Source: Heterodera schachtii | Taxonomy: Eukaryota; Nematoda; Chromadorea; Rhabditida; Heteroderidae | Length of the DNA stretch: 64,000 nucleotides | Reading direction: 5' to 3' | Assembly (NCBI GenBank): GCA_023374025.1 | Contig: SIJG01000062.1 | Coordinates: forward strand, 443,488-507,487 | Part shown: piece after piece, positions 1 through 11,572 of the stretch | Position numbering within the stretch: position 1 is the first letter of the stretch | How the letters are laid out: each line of letters begins with the position of its first letter | The notes under the pieces: model-generated | Databases searched by the model: none | Told to the model about the DNA's origin: nothing | Seen by the model: only the letters and a program-made list of their open reading frames with translations | Program-made: the position numbers and the translations under genes

Positions 1-980
1 TATAAGAAAACTTCAAGAAAAAAATTTAAAAAATTTTTTCAGCGATTTTCTCAAAAATTTTATGATGAGTTACTAAGTTTTTCTAAAAAAATTTCCCAAG
101 TTTGGCTGAAAAAATTTTTAAATTTTTTTTATTGAAATTTTCTTATAAAAAAATTTTTTTAAGGTTTTTTTTAAAAATTTCTAGGTAGAGAAATTTTTTT
201 TTTTTCCGGGGAGTTTTGAATTCTCACATTTTCTTTGAAAATGATATTTAAATAGTTAGGACATGCAACAAATTAACAATTCTTATCATCAATTTTCAGT
301 TTTTAAAATTTTGTTTCCCATAGGACCCAACATTTATGCAGCCATTCGCTTTGCTTTACTTGGCCTAAATTTTCGCGCAGTTCCCTCTCTTCTTTACGCC
401 ATTGAATGCTTTTTGAAATGGGCATTCACACTTTGCCATTTTGCTCTTTGCCAATTTTGGCCAATTTTGTGTGGGGCATTCGATTGGCCGAATTTACGCA
501 GTTTACCGTCGCTAAATTGGCACTTTTTCAAATGGTTTAGGCTCAATTTTATGCCGATTTTGTCATCGGGTAATCGTTTTTTATATTTAAATTCTTTTTT
601 TTTGTGTCTTTTCAGCTGATTTTTGTCTCTAATTTTGCTTTCTTGCCGATGATTGTCCCTTCTGTTGCCTGCGCTCTTCTCGTCTTTTTTGCATATTTCC
701 ATTTCATTCTCATTGTTTTTGCGGAATCTGCTTAAACCCATTTTTTCAAATTCCGTTGTCGCCGCAGAGAAATGATTTTTAAAAATTTATTAAAAAAGGC
801 ACGAGAATATTTAATTGTCCGTTTATTATTGAATTTTTTAAAAGTGCACCGCAATAGAAAAATTGAAATTTTTATTTATTTTTGAATTAATATTTTGCTT
901 TTTTAAAACCAAAACACTTTAAGAACAATAATAAACTCAGATTAAATTTAAATAATCCTTTTTCAATTGTTTCATAAATA
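1..980. other. AT-rich non-coding sequence
   Basis: The first 250 bases are runs of A and T around short AAAATTTT blocks. The rest has no convincing splice-bounded exon. Open frames on both strands here are rich in Phe and Lys and look like chance translations of AT-rich DNA. Confidence 0.5.
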
Positions 981-1011
981 ATTTCCAATTTTTCATTTTC
1001 CGAATTCCATT

Positions 1012-2600
1012 CTCTCTGCTGCTGCTGCACAAAATGGCAATTTGTTGCTTGGCATGGACAAAGTGAAATTTGTTGCCAACTTTCAGGTGCTTTATGTTGC
1101 GGATGAGGTGGTTTTGTTGGGCCAACCTGCCCATTACATCACCGAATATTTGGCTGTGCGCGAAGCGGGGCCCATCCGTCGGGCAATTTGCCGCCATCTG
1201 AAGCATTGAAGCATTGTCCAAAAGTCCAACTCACATTTTATCGTTTCTGTTCGTTTGACTAAATTCTAAGATGCACATTCCAATGAAATAAATTGTTTTT
1301 TTTTATTTCCGATATTTTTAAAGGTATATTTTCCTTTATTTATCGTTTTTCAATTTTCAAAGGCTGTGGCTTGGCCTTACAATTTGAATGGGTATAGTAC
1401 GGATGGTACCCCCTCCCCTTTTCAAAAAACAAAATTTTTGAAAATATTTTTCGAGAAAAGATCATATTAGGGGTTTTAAGTGTCGGAGAACCCGAATCTA
1501 GCATTAATTTTACCTATGTCCAATCCCGAACCCGAATTCGAGCAAAAAGTTGAAAATTCAAATTTTCCAATTTTTTATTTTTGGTCTAGAAATGGTTTAA
1601 AATGATTTTTTATTGGTGAATTGTCCAATTTTAGCTTGTTTCTCGATATGTAAGCCATTTTTAGACCAAAAATAAAAAATTCGAATTTTCGACTTTTTGC
1701 TCGAATTCGGGTTCGGGATTGGACATAGGTAAAATTAATGCTAGATTCGGGTTCTCCGACACTTAAAACCCCTAATATGATCTTTTCTCGAAAAATATTT
1801 TCAAAAATTTTGTTTTTCGAAAAAGGGGGGGGGGGGGGTACCATCCGTACTTACCTATTACCTTTGAATGTTGCCACCGTTGGAATGGCAAAGAATTTCG
1901 CGCCCACTACTCTGTTGAAGCTTGGCCAATTGCCAGTTAAAGTGAATTACAATTACCTAGTACTTTTATTATAATTTTTTATTTATTCTTTAGTTGGTTG
2001 CGTCAAAAAATGAGGCCTCCGAAAATTACATAAAATGGTTCAAAAGCACTCAATCGAACGTAAGTTTCCTCTGTTTTTTGATGTCACTAGGGCCCCAATG
2101 TGTGCTTCCTTAGAAGGATTCTCAAAATTTAAAAATCGGCTTAACATAATTCTACTGATGGCTTGCTGAATTACAGTGACAAAAGGAAACAATTCTCAAA
2201 AATATCATGTATTTTTTTTAGCAAATTTTAATTGTTTACAACTTCTTTAAACTTAATTTAATGAACATTGCCTCAGGCATTGAAATCGGCGGAAGAGCAA
2301 TGCAAAACAGTGAACGGGCGGCAATGTTTGTCATGCAAAATGCTGACCAACAACTTCCCGATTTAGCCATTTTGCGTTTAAGCACTTCCCATGTGCCATT
2401 GTTTGTTTCTTCCGGGTGGACAATTGAGTTCGATTGGGCCGCAAAAATTGCGCTGGAATGCATTGATCAAAAACCGATCAGATTGGTGGGTGTCGATCGA
2501 TCACTGATCACTTCAAATTGTTAAAATGTTTTTAATTTCAGAGTGACCTTCGGTCGAGAACAAAGCTGAACGAACTTTTTGAGAGATTATGTAAAAAGAG
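1012..2600 (+). pseudogene. Multi-exon gene of unknown function, split by a mobile element
   Basis: I do not recognise the family. A plus-strand frame from about 1012 (or after a TTTCAG acceptor, from 1087) to a TGA at 1207-1209 reads VLYVADEVVLLGQPAHYITE onward. A second exon begins at about 1363 after TTTTCAAAG and is interrupted at 1390 by the element at 1391-1862. If the element and one copy of its 8-bp target duplication are disregarded, the frame runs on without a stop (AWPYNLNVATVGMAKNF straddles the junction). A third exon lies at about 1995-2060 between TTCTTTAG and GTAAGT. Further coding-like sequence at 2278-2486 and after the acceptor at 2540 may belong to the same gene, but its frame is not settled. 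A minus-strand reading of 1010-1221 cannot be excluded. The insertion in an exon suggests the gene is broken at this allele. Confidence 0.4.
1391..1862. mobile_element. Palindromic (foldback) element with 8-bp target duplication TTTGAATG
   Basis: The two halves, about 1391-1600 and 1650-1862, are near-perfect reverse complements: CCCGAATCTAGCATTAATTT on the left is matched by its complement near 1730-1750. The ends start GGTA and share GTACGGATGG. TTTGAATG flanks both sides (1383-1390 and 1863-1870). The right arm contains a run of 14 G. An 8-bp duplication with a GG start is compatible with Merlin or hAT-type transposition; the class is inferred. A diverged relative lies at about 55670-55790. 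Confidence 0.8.
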
Positions 2601-2935
2601 AATGCTTTATTGTACATATTATATTCAAAAGTTGTTAAAATGTTTTAATAAAAAATTTTTTTCGCTCTAGAAACACCTAATAAAAGGAGCATTACCACAA
2701 ATAATACAATTCAGAAAAAATAATTAATTTTTAAGACAGTTTTGGGGAGGAGTTTAAAAAGTGGGTATTATTTGTCAATTTGACCGTATTTTACCATGAA
2801 TATTTAAGGAAATTAGTACAAATAATTCGTTCCATTTCATTTTCTTCCAATTGAGGTACGATTGAGAAAGGTTAATAAAAACTTGGAAATTTGTGAAGCA
2901 TTTTTTCAAGAATTGTCTTTCAATGAAATGCTTTA
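2601..2935. other. Intergenic sequence, no feature seen
   Basis: AT-rich sequence between the broken plus-strand gene and the 3' end of the minus-strand receptor. I see no RNA gene or repeat here. Confidence 0.4.
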
Positions 2936-4240
2936 TTATTTGGTCACATCAGAAAATGATTTATGCGTCGAAGCGTGCCATTGCCATTTCCTTGTGCCCT
3001 TCCCTTTTCCCCATTCTCTTTTTGTCGTCGTTTGCCCAAATTTGTGGCTAACAGTGCGTGGATAATTAGCAGCGATGTTGAAATTGGTGACCACAATAAC
3101 ATTTGCGGGCCTTTGTTGTCCCATTCGGCTTAAGCACAGGCCAATCAGGGGCCATCCTTTGAGATGTTTGCGGAACGCCAGCTGATATTCGCTGTTAAAA
3201 TTATCCAAATTAAATTGAATTATTTTTAAATAAATTTAAAAATTAAATACCGTTTTTAATTTGGCAATATTTGTTTTGGTTTTCTACCTAAATATAAACA
3301 GAATGAGTCCGTTGGAGCTGGCCGCTGTGACTGTGAACTGTGCGGAGACGGAAGACAAAATGTGAAAATTAAAAAATGGGTCTTTGACAGAGCGAAACAG
3401 CAAACGGATGAAGCAAATGGAAAAATAAGTGCCAACCAACAAAGCCATAATGGCAGCGAGTGACTTGAAAATGCGATGTCTGAGCATGGCATCCGGATCG
3501 AAAACACAAAGTGAGCTAATTGGCATTGCTAAATATTATTTTAAATACATTTTAAATTCATTTTCCAAACTTTTCTTCCGACAGCGAAAAATTGCCAACC
3601 CGACAAATAAGTAGCAAAAGAATTTCTTCGCACCATTGCGGATGTGCCAAAGCTGAACATGTCGCCGTTGTTGCATAAAACAGCCCTAAAAGCATATAAT
3701 CGAAAATTAATTAAATATATTTTAAATAAAAGATTTTAACAGTCTGGGTATACAAAGAGTACCAATTGTGCCGCTTCTATTAGCACATAGATACTGTAGC
3801 CAAAGGTTACCGTAGGCATTGGAAAAATGTAAATGAAAATGTGCCGTTCAAGAAGACAGTACCTTAAGTAACGGCAGAGCACTTTATAATTTTTGACTAG
3901 CGGCTATCAAAATTGACTTTACTGAACTCGGCAATTGATTAATTTTTGGAAATTATTGCTCGGCTAATTGCGGCTTAACTGGTAAAAAGGACGGAAATCA
4001 GTCGATCGATGCCAACGAAGAAAACAATCGAAACTGAGGAGAAAAGACCAATGTTTGGCACGAATTGAAGGAAAAAGCAGTCGAAATTGCTGATCATGTT
4101 CCGACCAAGTTATTACTATAATAAAAAAATAATCTTTATTATCACTTTTCGCGAATGATTGTGTTCAAAAGGGCGGCATTAAATAATAAACCGGGCAGCG
4201 AAATGAGCCAACGGAACGAATGCGACAGAAACAATTTAAT
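2936..4240 (-). pseudogene. Decayed Srsx-type serpentine receptor
   Basis: Seven-transmembrane chemoreceptor-like gene read on the minus strand. A first membrane segment (LISLPGLLFNAALLNTIIREK, about 4147-4237) is followed by a third-segment exon with the family signature VGIDRLISVLF (about 3985-4090). A TM4-like stretch lies near 3745-3830 and a TM5-like exon starts at 3685. A TM6-TM7 exon at 3288-3515 carries DAMLRHRIFKSLAAIMALLV and AASSNGLILFIF. The last exon, 2936-3191, begins SEYQLAFRKHL, the usual post-TM7 motif. The sequence coding TM2 is absent between TM1 and TM3 and the TM5 exon changes frame in the middle, so I call it a pseudogene. The intact relative at 53291-54959 has TM2 and TM3 in one exon. 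An assembly error or unseen exons are the alternatives. Confidence 0.65.
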
Positions 4241-4533
4241 TCGGCAATAATGGCCTAAAAAATAAAATAATTATATTTATTATAAAATAATCATTATTGC
4301 ACTAATTTTAAAAAAATAATTTTTTTTATTATAGTTAAAATTTTTCCATTAAATTACATTTCAGAAAAATTTATTTTTATATTTACATTAAAGAAAAAAC
4401 AAAAACCATAGCTGCCTTTTCAAATGAATATTAAAATATAATTATTAGCAACTTGCCAGAGGGAATCATAAATTTTGAAAATTATGACAAAATTCTCTGT
4501 TCGAAAGAATCACTGTTTGAATCCTTCCTCTAT

Positions 4534-5008
4534 TAAATTTATCATTTTGAGCTGATTCATGTCCCATTTCCTATTCTTTTGTTTAGAAATAAAAGTGTGA
4601 ATTGTGAATTGGAACACGGCACTTTTTATATGCAAATGAATGTTCGGGACAAATGCCAAAAATTAAAGTGCAACTTTTGTTAAAGTTCATTTCATGCCAT
4701 TGTACAAATTGTATTTCAAACTGTCATTCATTTGAAGCAATTTTATGACATGATTTATGGGGTTCAGTTGCTAATTGTGGCATAAAAAGGTAAAGCTTAA
4801 AACATTTTTTCCGTTCTCACTGACACGCAAAACATTAATATTTAATTCTCCCCACTAACATTAATAATTGTTAAGCATTTCACAGAATGTTCTTGCCACT
4901 TTTCTGCTGCATATAAAAAGTGCCGTGTTCCAATTCACAATTCACACTTTTATTTCTAAACAAAAGCATAGGAAATGGGACATGAATCAGCTCAAAATGA
5001 TAAATTTA
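4534..5008. repeat. Inverted repeat, arms about 100 bp
   Basis: 4534-4633 is the reverse complement of about 4908-5008 with very few differences; both contain the complement pair around GTGTGAATTGTGAATTGGAA. The loop of about 270 bases is less symmetrical. The right arm runs directly into the tandem array that follows, so the two were probably generated together. Confidence 0.8.
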
Positions 5009-5014
5009 ACAAAA

Positions 5015-6680
5015 CAATTGCATTTTCGGTTGCATTATTTTGGGTTAGTACTTTTCCGTATTTATTCTTTACAATTTTACTTTTACGGATCCAACTGTTA
5101 CAATTACAACACAATTGCATTCCGGTTGCATTTTCTAATTGTAACAGTGTATCCGGAAAAGTAATTTTGTAAAAATAAATCCGGAAGAGTACTAACCGGA
5201 AAATAATGCAACCGGAATGCAATTGTGTTGTAATTGTAACAGTTGGATCCGTAAAAGTAAAATTGTAAAGAATAAATCCGTAAAAGTACTAACCGGAAAA
5301 TAATTCAACCGGAATGCAATTGTGTTGTAATTGTAACAGTTGGACCCGTAAAAGTAATTTTGTAAAAATAAATCCGGAAAAGTACTAAACGGAAAACGAT
5401 TATGTTGTAATTGTAACAGTTGGATCCGTAAAAGTAATTTTGTAAAAATAAATCCGGAAAAGTACTAAACGGAAAACGATTATGTTGTAATTGTAACAGT
5501 GGGGTCCGTAAAAGTAATTTTGTAAAGAATTAATCCGGAAAAGTACTAACCGGAAAATAATGCAACCGGAATGCAATTGGGTTCTAATTGTAACAGTTGG
5601 ATCCGTAAAAGTAATTTTGTAAAAATAAATCCGGAAAAGTACTAAACGGAAAACGATTATGTTGTAATTGTAACAGTTGGATCCGTAAAAGTAATTTTGT
5701 AAAGAATTAATCCGGAAAAGTACTAACCGGAAAATAATGCAACCGGAATGCAATTGGTTCTAATTGTAACAGTTGGATCCGTAAAAGTAATTTTGTAAAA
5801 ATAAATCCGGAAAAGTACTAAACGGAAAACGATTATGTTGTAATTGTAACAGTTGGATCCGTAAAAGTAATTTTGTAAAGAATTAATCCGAAAAAGTACT
5901 AACCGGAAAATAATGCAACCGGAATGCAATTGTTTTGTACTTGTAATAGTTGGACGCTTAAAAGTAATTTTGTAAAGAATAAATACGGAAAAGTACTAAC
6001 CGGAAAATAATGCAACCGGAATGCAATTGGGTTCTAATTGTAACAGTTGGATCCGTAAAGGTAATTTTGTAAAAAGAAATCCGGAAAAGTACTAAACGGA
6101 AAACGATTATGTTGTAATTGTAACAGTGGGGTCCGTAAAAGTAATTTTGTAAAGAATTAATCCGGAAAAGTACTAACCGGAAAATAATGCAACCGGAATG
6201 CAATTGGGTTCTAATTGTAACAGTTGGATCCGTAAAAGTAATTTTGTAAAAATAAATCCGGAAAAGTACTAAACGGAAAACGATTATGTTGTAATTGTAA
6301 CAGTTGGATCCGTAAAAGTAATTTTGTAAAGAATTAATCCGAAAAAGTACTAACCGGAAAATAATGCAACCGGAATGCAATTGGGTTCTAATTGTAACAG
6401 TTGGATCCGTAAAAGTAATTTTGTAAAAATAAATCCGGAAAAGTACTAAACGGAAAACGATTATGTTGTAATTGTAACAGTTGGATCCGTAAAAGTAATT
6501 TTGTAAAGAATTAATCCGAAAAAGTACTAACCGGAAAATAATGCAACCGGAATGCAATTGTTTTGTACTTGTAATAGTTGGACGCTTAAAAGTAATTTTG
6601 TAAAGAATAAATACGGAAAAGTACTAAACGGAAAATAATGCAACCGGAATGCAATTGGGTTCTAATTGTAACAGTGTATT
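5015..6680. repeat. Tandem satellite array with alternating subunits
   Basis: Units contain GTAATTTTGTAAA, ATCCGGAAAAGTACTAA and ATTGTAACAGTTGGATCC. The block around TTCTAATTGTAACAGT recurs near 5580, 5758, 6029, 6207, 6384 and 6658, that is with spacings of about 177 and 272 bases. This implies a two-part unit with an occasional extra subunit of about 95 bases. The first 110 bases (5018-5130) are in inverted orientation to the rest, so the array begins with a head-to-head turn. A long minus-strand frame through the array simply repeats with the units and is not a gene. Confidence 0.9.
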
Positions 6681-7235
6681 TTAAAATCTAAAATATTAAT
6701 TTGCTTTTTTGTATGCCTAATGTGTCCTTTTTTCTTTTAATGGTTTATTTTAAATGAATTTTTTAAGAAAAAATTATTTGGAGTGCAAAAGTGCCGAACA
6801 CTGTCTTAATAATTTGCCTCAACAAAATGTCAGACAGCCGAAAAGAAGCCGAGGAAAAGATGGCAAAAGCAATGTAAATTAAAAGCTAATTTTCAATGGA
6901 TAATGAAATCAATTCGAATTCGAACTAAAATTGGAAAGAATGGCACAACTGAAGTGGAAACTTTACGACCAACGACCGCAATTTGGAGTTTTTTTTTCTT
7001 CATCAATATTTGGCCAATGCTCGTAAAAAAAAAAAAGCCCTCCAGAATTTTGCGAAAATTTTTCCCGCCATTACTCAACGATTGTCCCCTTCTTTGCTAT
7101 GTCTCTTTCTATTTTGAAGAATTTTCACGAAATTCCCATGCGATGACAGTGCCATGGCGTCGGATGGACAAGCGAAATGAATTTTAACAAAAATAAACAA
7201 AAATAAATTCATTTTCTAAAACAAAAAAGAAAAAA
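6681..7235. other. Intergenic sequence, no gene seen
   Basis: AT-rich spacer between the satellite array and the 5S gene. The open frames at 6893-7187 overlap on both strands and show no splice or family support. Confidence 0.4.
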
Positions 7236-7353
7236 GCTTACAACACCTTCGATTCCCAGGACGTCTCCGTTCCAAGTACTAAGAAGGCCCAACGTTGCTT
7301 AACTTGCCAGATCGGACGGGATGGCGTGCTTTCAACGTGGTATGGTCGTAAGC
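7236..7353 (-). rRNA. 5S ribosomal RNA
   Basis: 118 bases on the minus strand starting GCTTACGACCATACCACGTT and ending GTTGTAAGC, the nematode 5S rRNA pattern, including the internal promoter region around AGTTAAGCAACGTTGGGCC. A T-rich run directly after the 3' end serves as an RNA polymerase III terminator. The 16 bases upstream (CAATTGGATCCCTTTC) are nearly the same as those before the copy at 56540, which suggests a conserved upstream element. The gene is a dispersed singleton here, not part of a tandem 5S block. Confidence 0.96.
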
Positions 7354-8573
7354 GAAAGGGATCCAATTGAAAACAATTAAATAGTCTTTTTTATAATCCA
7401 TTTTTCTTCTTTGATTAATTTAGCCCAGAACAATAATTGATAAGGTATTTAGAATTTGAAAACAGAATTTTTTTAGTTTTTAATGAATCAGCGAAAATTT
7501 GGAATTTTTTAAACAAAATTATTTCCAACTTCGCAAGTCGGTAGAAAAATTGAAAAATTAATTAATTTTCAAAGAAGTTGATCGAATTGAAAAGTAATTT
7601 ATCTAATTATTGCATGAAATTGCATTCATTGGCATATAGAATTAATAGTCAGTTGCGGATAAAATGGATCTAAAATTATTATTTTCGGATATCAAAAACT
7701 TTAAATGGTAAACAGGTGAACAATTTCATTAAAAAATTCATAGACTTTGAATTTTGTACGTCGACACAGAAAGGGAAATTTTTCATTTGTTTAACTGCAA
7801 AAAGATAAAAAAAAAGAATAATTTTAGCCAAAATATTCAATGTAGATAAAATTTAAAAAAATAAAAAGATAAATGTACAATAAATTTATTAGTTTAGGCA
7901 TTAGTTAAAATGACAATTAAATATTATCAACTTCAAATATTGCATAAATGAAATAGACCAAGAGAAAGAAAGAAAGCATTGTCAAACCCGTAAGTAAAGA
8001 AAATTGATACGATATATTTATGATGTATATTATTTCCAAGCACAGTAATTCAAGGAAAAAGAAAACATATAAAATTATGCTTCTACAATTAAATGCTATT
8101 TTATCATGCATTTAATTTTCAAAGTATTGAAATGTAAAAGCATAATAATTTTAGAGACATAAAAGAGAATGTGTGCAGAAATTTACTCATATGCCCAAAA
8201 TGCGTTTCCAAAGAATGTTCAAAATTTTGATGTAATTTTTCTAATAAATTAAATGCCTTTTAACTATTTGGGATTGAAAAAAACATATGATTTTGAAGAT
8301 TATTTAGGGCATAGGCGAAAATGTCATAAATCAAATATATAACAAAATAATACATTTAATTACATAGTAATTTGGCGAAATTTATTAAAAATATACATAC
8401 ATAGAACTAACTTTTATGCTTTGTTAATTTTTTCTCTGTTATATAATTGTAAATGCTAATTATTTACTCTCCACCCATTTTTAAATATTTTCCAGAGCAC
8501 TTTTGTTTTTTTCATTTAATAAATTCAGCACCCGCTTCTCTCCCTTTTTTGTCATTGTGTGCGTGGGCTGCAG
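7354..8573. other. AT-rich intergenic region
   Basis: No clear gene. A 64-codon minus-strand frame at 7917-8111 is very hydrophobic (two possible membrane segments) but has no family or splice support, so it is not annotated as a gene. Confidence 0.4.
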
Positions 8574-9072
8574 CTGCCGCCGTGGCTTCGGCCCCTCAAC
8601 TCCGAATTTGGACTGTGCCCGCCCTCTCCGCCTCCTCCACCGCCATTTCGACGTCCGTGGTACTCCATTGGCCGTGCAGTGACCGTCGGTCCCGGATGGT
8701 ATACTGTAGTGGTTGCACTTGCTGACCGTAACAACAGTCATATGGTTTCTGTTAATCACATTTTAAAATATTACAGGTCGGCATGCCAAGTCCGTATCTT
8801 CTTGGTTCAGCCTCCATTTCGACCGCGAGATGGTGCCTTTAAAGGAAAATTTGGCCAAAATTACAATTTATTTAATAACATTTTTATTACAAATTTATGG
8901 GTCTGGCTCCTTTTCGCATAGTAAAATGTCTTCTGTAAGCCTCCAAATTCAAAAATTATGGTCCATTTAAAAAACAATTATGACAAAAAGGTGCGAAAAC
9001 TCGACTTGACATTTTTTGTTTAGTTTATGGGTCTGATTTTTTGGAATTTTGCAGAATTACAGAACGCATTAG
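8574..9072 (+). CDS. Small proline-rich protein of unknown function, 5' part not found
   Basis: I do not recognise the family. Exon 8574-8727 follows a GGGCTGCAG acceptor and ends at a GTAACA donor. It encodes a proline-rich stretch and then GRAVTVGPGWYTVVVALAD. Exon 8777-8934 (TATTACAG acceptor, GTAAGC donor) joins in phase and reads SSWFSLHFDREMVPLKENLA before a hydrophobic stretch. A short last exon from 9055 (TTTTGCAG acceptor) would end at TAG 9070-9072. No ATG lies in frame before the first exon, so the start is missing or in an unseen upstream exon. The phase agreement over two introns is the main support. Confidence 0.4.
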
Positions 9073-9238
9073 ATTTTCTGATTGTTTTTTCTACTAAAAG
9101 GTTATCAAATTTTTATCTGTTCGCATCCAAAATAATATCTTTTCGAGTGTATTCAACAGCATTTTTTAATCTATTGTCCTAAGCCCAAAATTTGAAATTT
9201 GAATAGGTTTCAAGCATTCGATACCAAAAATGAATGGT

Positions 9239-11572
9239 TTATGAAAAGTAAGAAAAAATATGCATAAGAAACTGTGGAATACTCATTGTTTGGTCGCGTG
9301 AACTGCATCAGTGATCCATCCAAAACACCCACCTCAATCTGCTTGTTGCTTCTGTTGGAATGTGCCCGTGGTAAATGGCTGGGATTTGTTGCGTGTGAAG
9401 CGGCTGCTTTGACTCGGATTGGACCAGCGATTGAAGCGGCGTTGACGCTCCTAAATAAATTAATGTTTATAATTTTAAAAAAGTTAAATGGCTTTTTACT
9501 TGACGAGCCCCCGCGCATTGTGCCGTAAAATGATTGTATTTTTATGATTAAATTGATTATGATGAGCACTGAGAGAAGGATGAGCACGGCAATTAGCGCA
9601 AAAAACAGCGTGTAAAAGGCCCAGGAACCAGGGATCTTAATTTGCAAAATTAATTAAACTCAGATTTTTTATTTTGGCAATAATTTAGTGTAAAATTTTT
9701 TTATTTAAATTCGTTAAATTAAATTCTATTTTTTCTATCACAATAATATTAATAAAATTTTATAAGTGTGTTAATGGTGTGATTATATTTCAATAGTTCT
9801 GTCTCATTTTTTCTTTCATTTTTTAATTCGAAAAACCAATTATTCAAATTTCATTATGAATAAAGTATGCTAATATTTCTAGAGCTGCTTTTCTTAACTT
9901 TAATGTTGTCTATGCTGTGCAGGGGTGTTATCGCCAAAACCTAAAAACCCGGCAAACCAGTTGAAATACCCGGCAAAAACCCGGCAAAAATTTTCAAAAA
10001 CCCGGCAAAAACCCGGCAATTTTTTTAGGTCAATTGTTCACTGTAAAAAACGTCAAAAACATTTAAACAATATATTTATCACCACTTTTCACCTGTTTGA
10101 GCAAGTTTGGCAATGAAAGAAAATAATTGTGAACATTTAGTCACGAAATTTTTTAATTGAATTTGATTGAAATAAGAGAAATTCAACAAAGGTATGAGGG
10201 TTGCCAGATGTGAGGCTTTAGCCTCATTTTGTGGTTTTTTGATAGGTCAATGAGGCTAAATTTTTAAAATGAGGCTTTTTGTGGTTTTTTGAGAAATTTT
10301 GAGGTTTTTTGTGGTTTTTTGAGAAAATCGTTAAATTTTCCAAAAATTTTTGTTAACTTTTTCATAAAATACCACAAAATTTTTCAATGAAAATCTGCTA
10401 AAAATATGGTCAAAATTCTTAAATTTTCACCCGGCGGCGCCTATCGGCACCGCCGGATAAATTTTCTCAAAATCGCAAAATTTGGCCATTTTTGTGGACA
10501 AATCTGTTAACAAATTACATTAAAATTACAAAATTTTTCCCGGCGGCGCCTATCGGCAACACCTGCCCCCCCTTTTCCCCAAGTTTTTTGGAAAAAGCGT
10601 CGCAAAAAAAAATTAACTTAGATTTTCATGCTTATTTGTTAGAATTTCACAAAATGCTTATTTGTAACAATAAAATTGAAAGAACATATAATATTTGCAT
10701 TTAAACGTATTTTGAAAAATTGTAAAAATGAGGCTTTTTGACCCAAAATGAGGCTTTTGGAAATTTTAATCTGGGAGCCATGAATGTAACATTGGAAATG
10801 AAATCAAAAATAGATTTTTGCGACATTCTGCTAAGCTAGAGACTAGAGATCGAATAAAATAAAACTGAATAATGAACGTTAGCTATAGTTGGCTCTTAAT
10901 TTTGGTGAAATGTTTAATAAAATTCAAATATATGAGTATAGAACAGGAAACCCGGCAAAAAAAACCAAAACCCGGCAAAAACCCGGCAATTTCAAAAACC
11001 CGGCAAAAACCCGGCACGGACCCCAAAAACCCGGCAAATGCCGGGTTTACCAGGTAAAATAACACCCCTGATGCTGTGTGATAATGAAATGGGTAATTTT
11101 TATCAATTTAAATTCAAATATTTTTGTCCCATTTTTATATTATGTGATTTTAAATTGGTTTTTTGCCGCTTTTCACCTGGTCAATGGTGGTGTCCACCTG
11201 TTTTGTCATTTGGTTGGCATCAGTAGCAATGCCAGCCACTGAGTCATCAAAGTTTTGCAGTGTTATGTTAATTCGGGCACTGACACCGCTAATTTGCTCA
11301 TTGATTTTACCCTGTTAAAGAATTTATCATTAATAAATGTTTTGTTCAAAAAATTCAACACAATTTTATTGGTTTTTTGTCAGTTTTTGGAAGTCTAATT
11401 AGATCTTTCAAATACTAAGAAAAAATTTTTAGATATTTTAACTATTTAATTAAAAATTCATTTTTTTATGTCGGCGTCACAATTTAATTTAAAATATTTT
11501 TTGACTAACCACTAATATTTTGAGTTGAGTGAGTGTCCCGCTCAACTCGCGAATTGTTTCATCAACAGACAT
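9239..11572 (-). CDS. Single-pass coiled-coil membrane protein (t-SNARE-like architecture), 170 aa
   Basis: Five minus-strand exons join in phase: 11513-11572, 11177-11311, 9500-9635, 9333-9450 and 9239-9302. The start is ATG at 11572 (MSVDETIRELSGTLTQLK). Residues about 1-65 are polar with heptad-like spacing (INEQISGVSARINITLQNFD, QMTKQVDTTIDQ). Exon 3 encodes one strongly hydrophobic segment, residues about 71-98 (FALIAVLILLSVLIIINLII). A tail of about 70 polar residues follows the membrane segment, unlike a true tail-anchored syntaxin, so SNARE function is only a suggestion from shape. The intron between exons 2 and 3 holds the hAT-like element at 9920-11070. The model is well supported by splice signals and phase; the function is unknown. 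Confidence 0.65.
10431..10456 (+). repeat. GC-rich hairpin, copy 1
   Basis: Arms CCGGCGGCGCC and GGCACCGCCGG around a TATC loop, one mismatch, in otherwise AT-rich DNA. The preceding 40 bases match those before the copy at 41626. Confidence 0.85.
10540..10565 (+). repeat. GC-rich hairpin, copy 2 (right arm degenerate)
   Basis: Left arm CCGGCGGCGCC and TATC loop are exact; the right arm is changed to GGCAACACCTG. Confidence 0.75.

Larger units (their letters stand above)
9920..11070. mobile_element. hAT-like non-autonomous element, 8-bp target duplication ATGCTGTG
   Basis: Ends are CAGGGGTGTTAT and its complement ATAACACCCCTG, flanked on both sides by ATGCTGTG (9912-9919 and 11071-11078). 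Both subterminal regions are arrays of AAACCCGGCAAAAACCCGGC. The middle (about 10190-10780) has a different motif, AATGAGGCTTTTTG, and two GC hairpins at 10431 and 10540, so another element is probably nested. There is no transposase frame. It lies in an intron of the coiled-coil membrane protein gene. Confidence 0.9.

Noticed and set aside
5400..6557. Long minus-strand open frames of 60-199 codons through the satellite array
   Set aside because: The translation repeats exactly with the DNA unit, has no start context or splice signals, and appears only because the unit length is compatible with an open frame.
5015..6680. Possible CRISPR-like array
   Set aside because: Units are contiguous with no unique spacers, and the genome is a nematode; this is a satellite.
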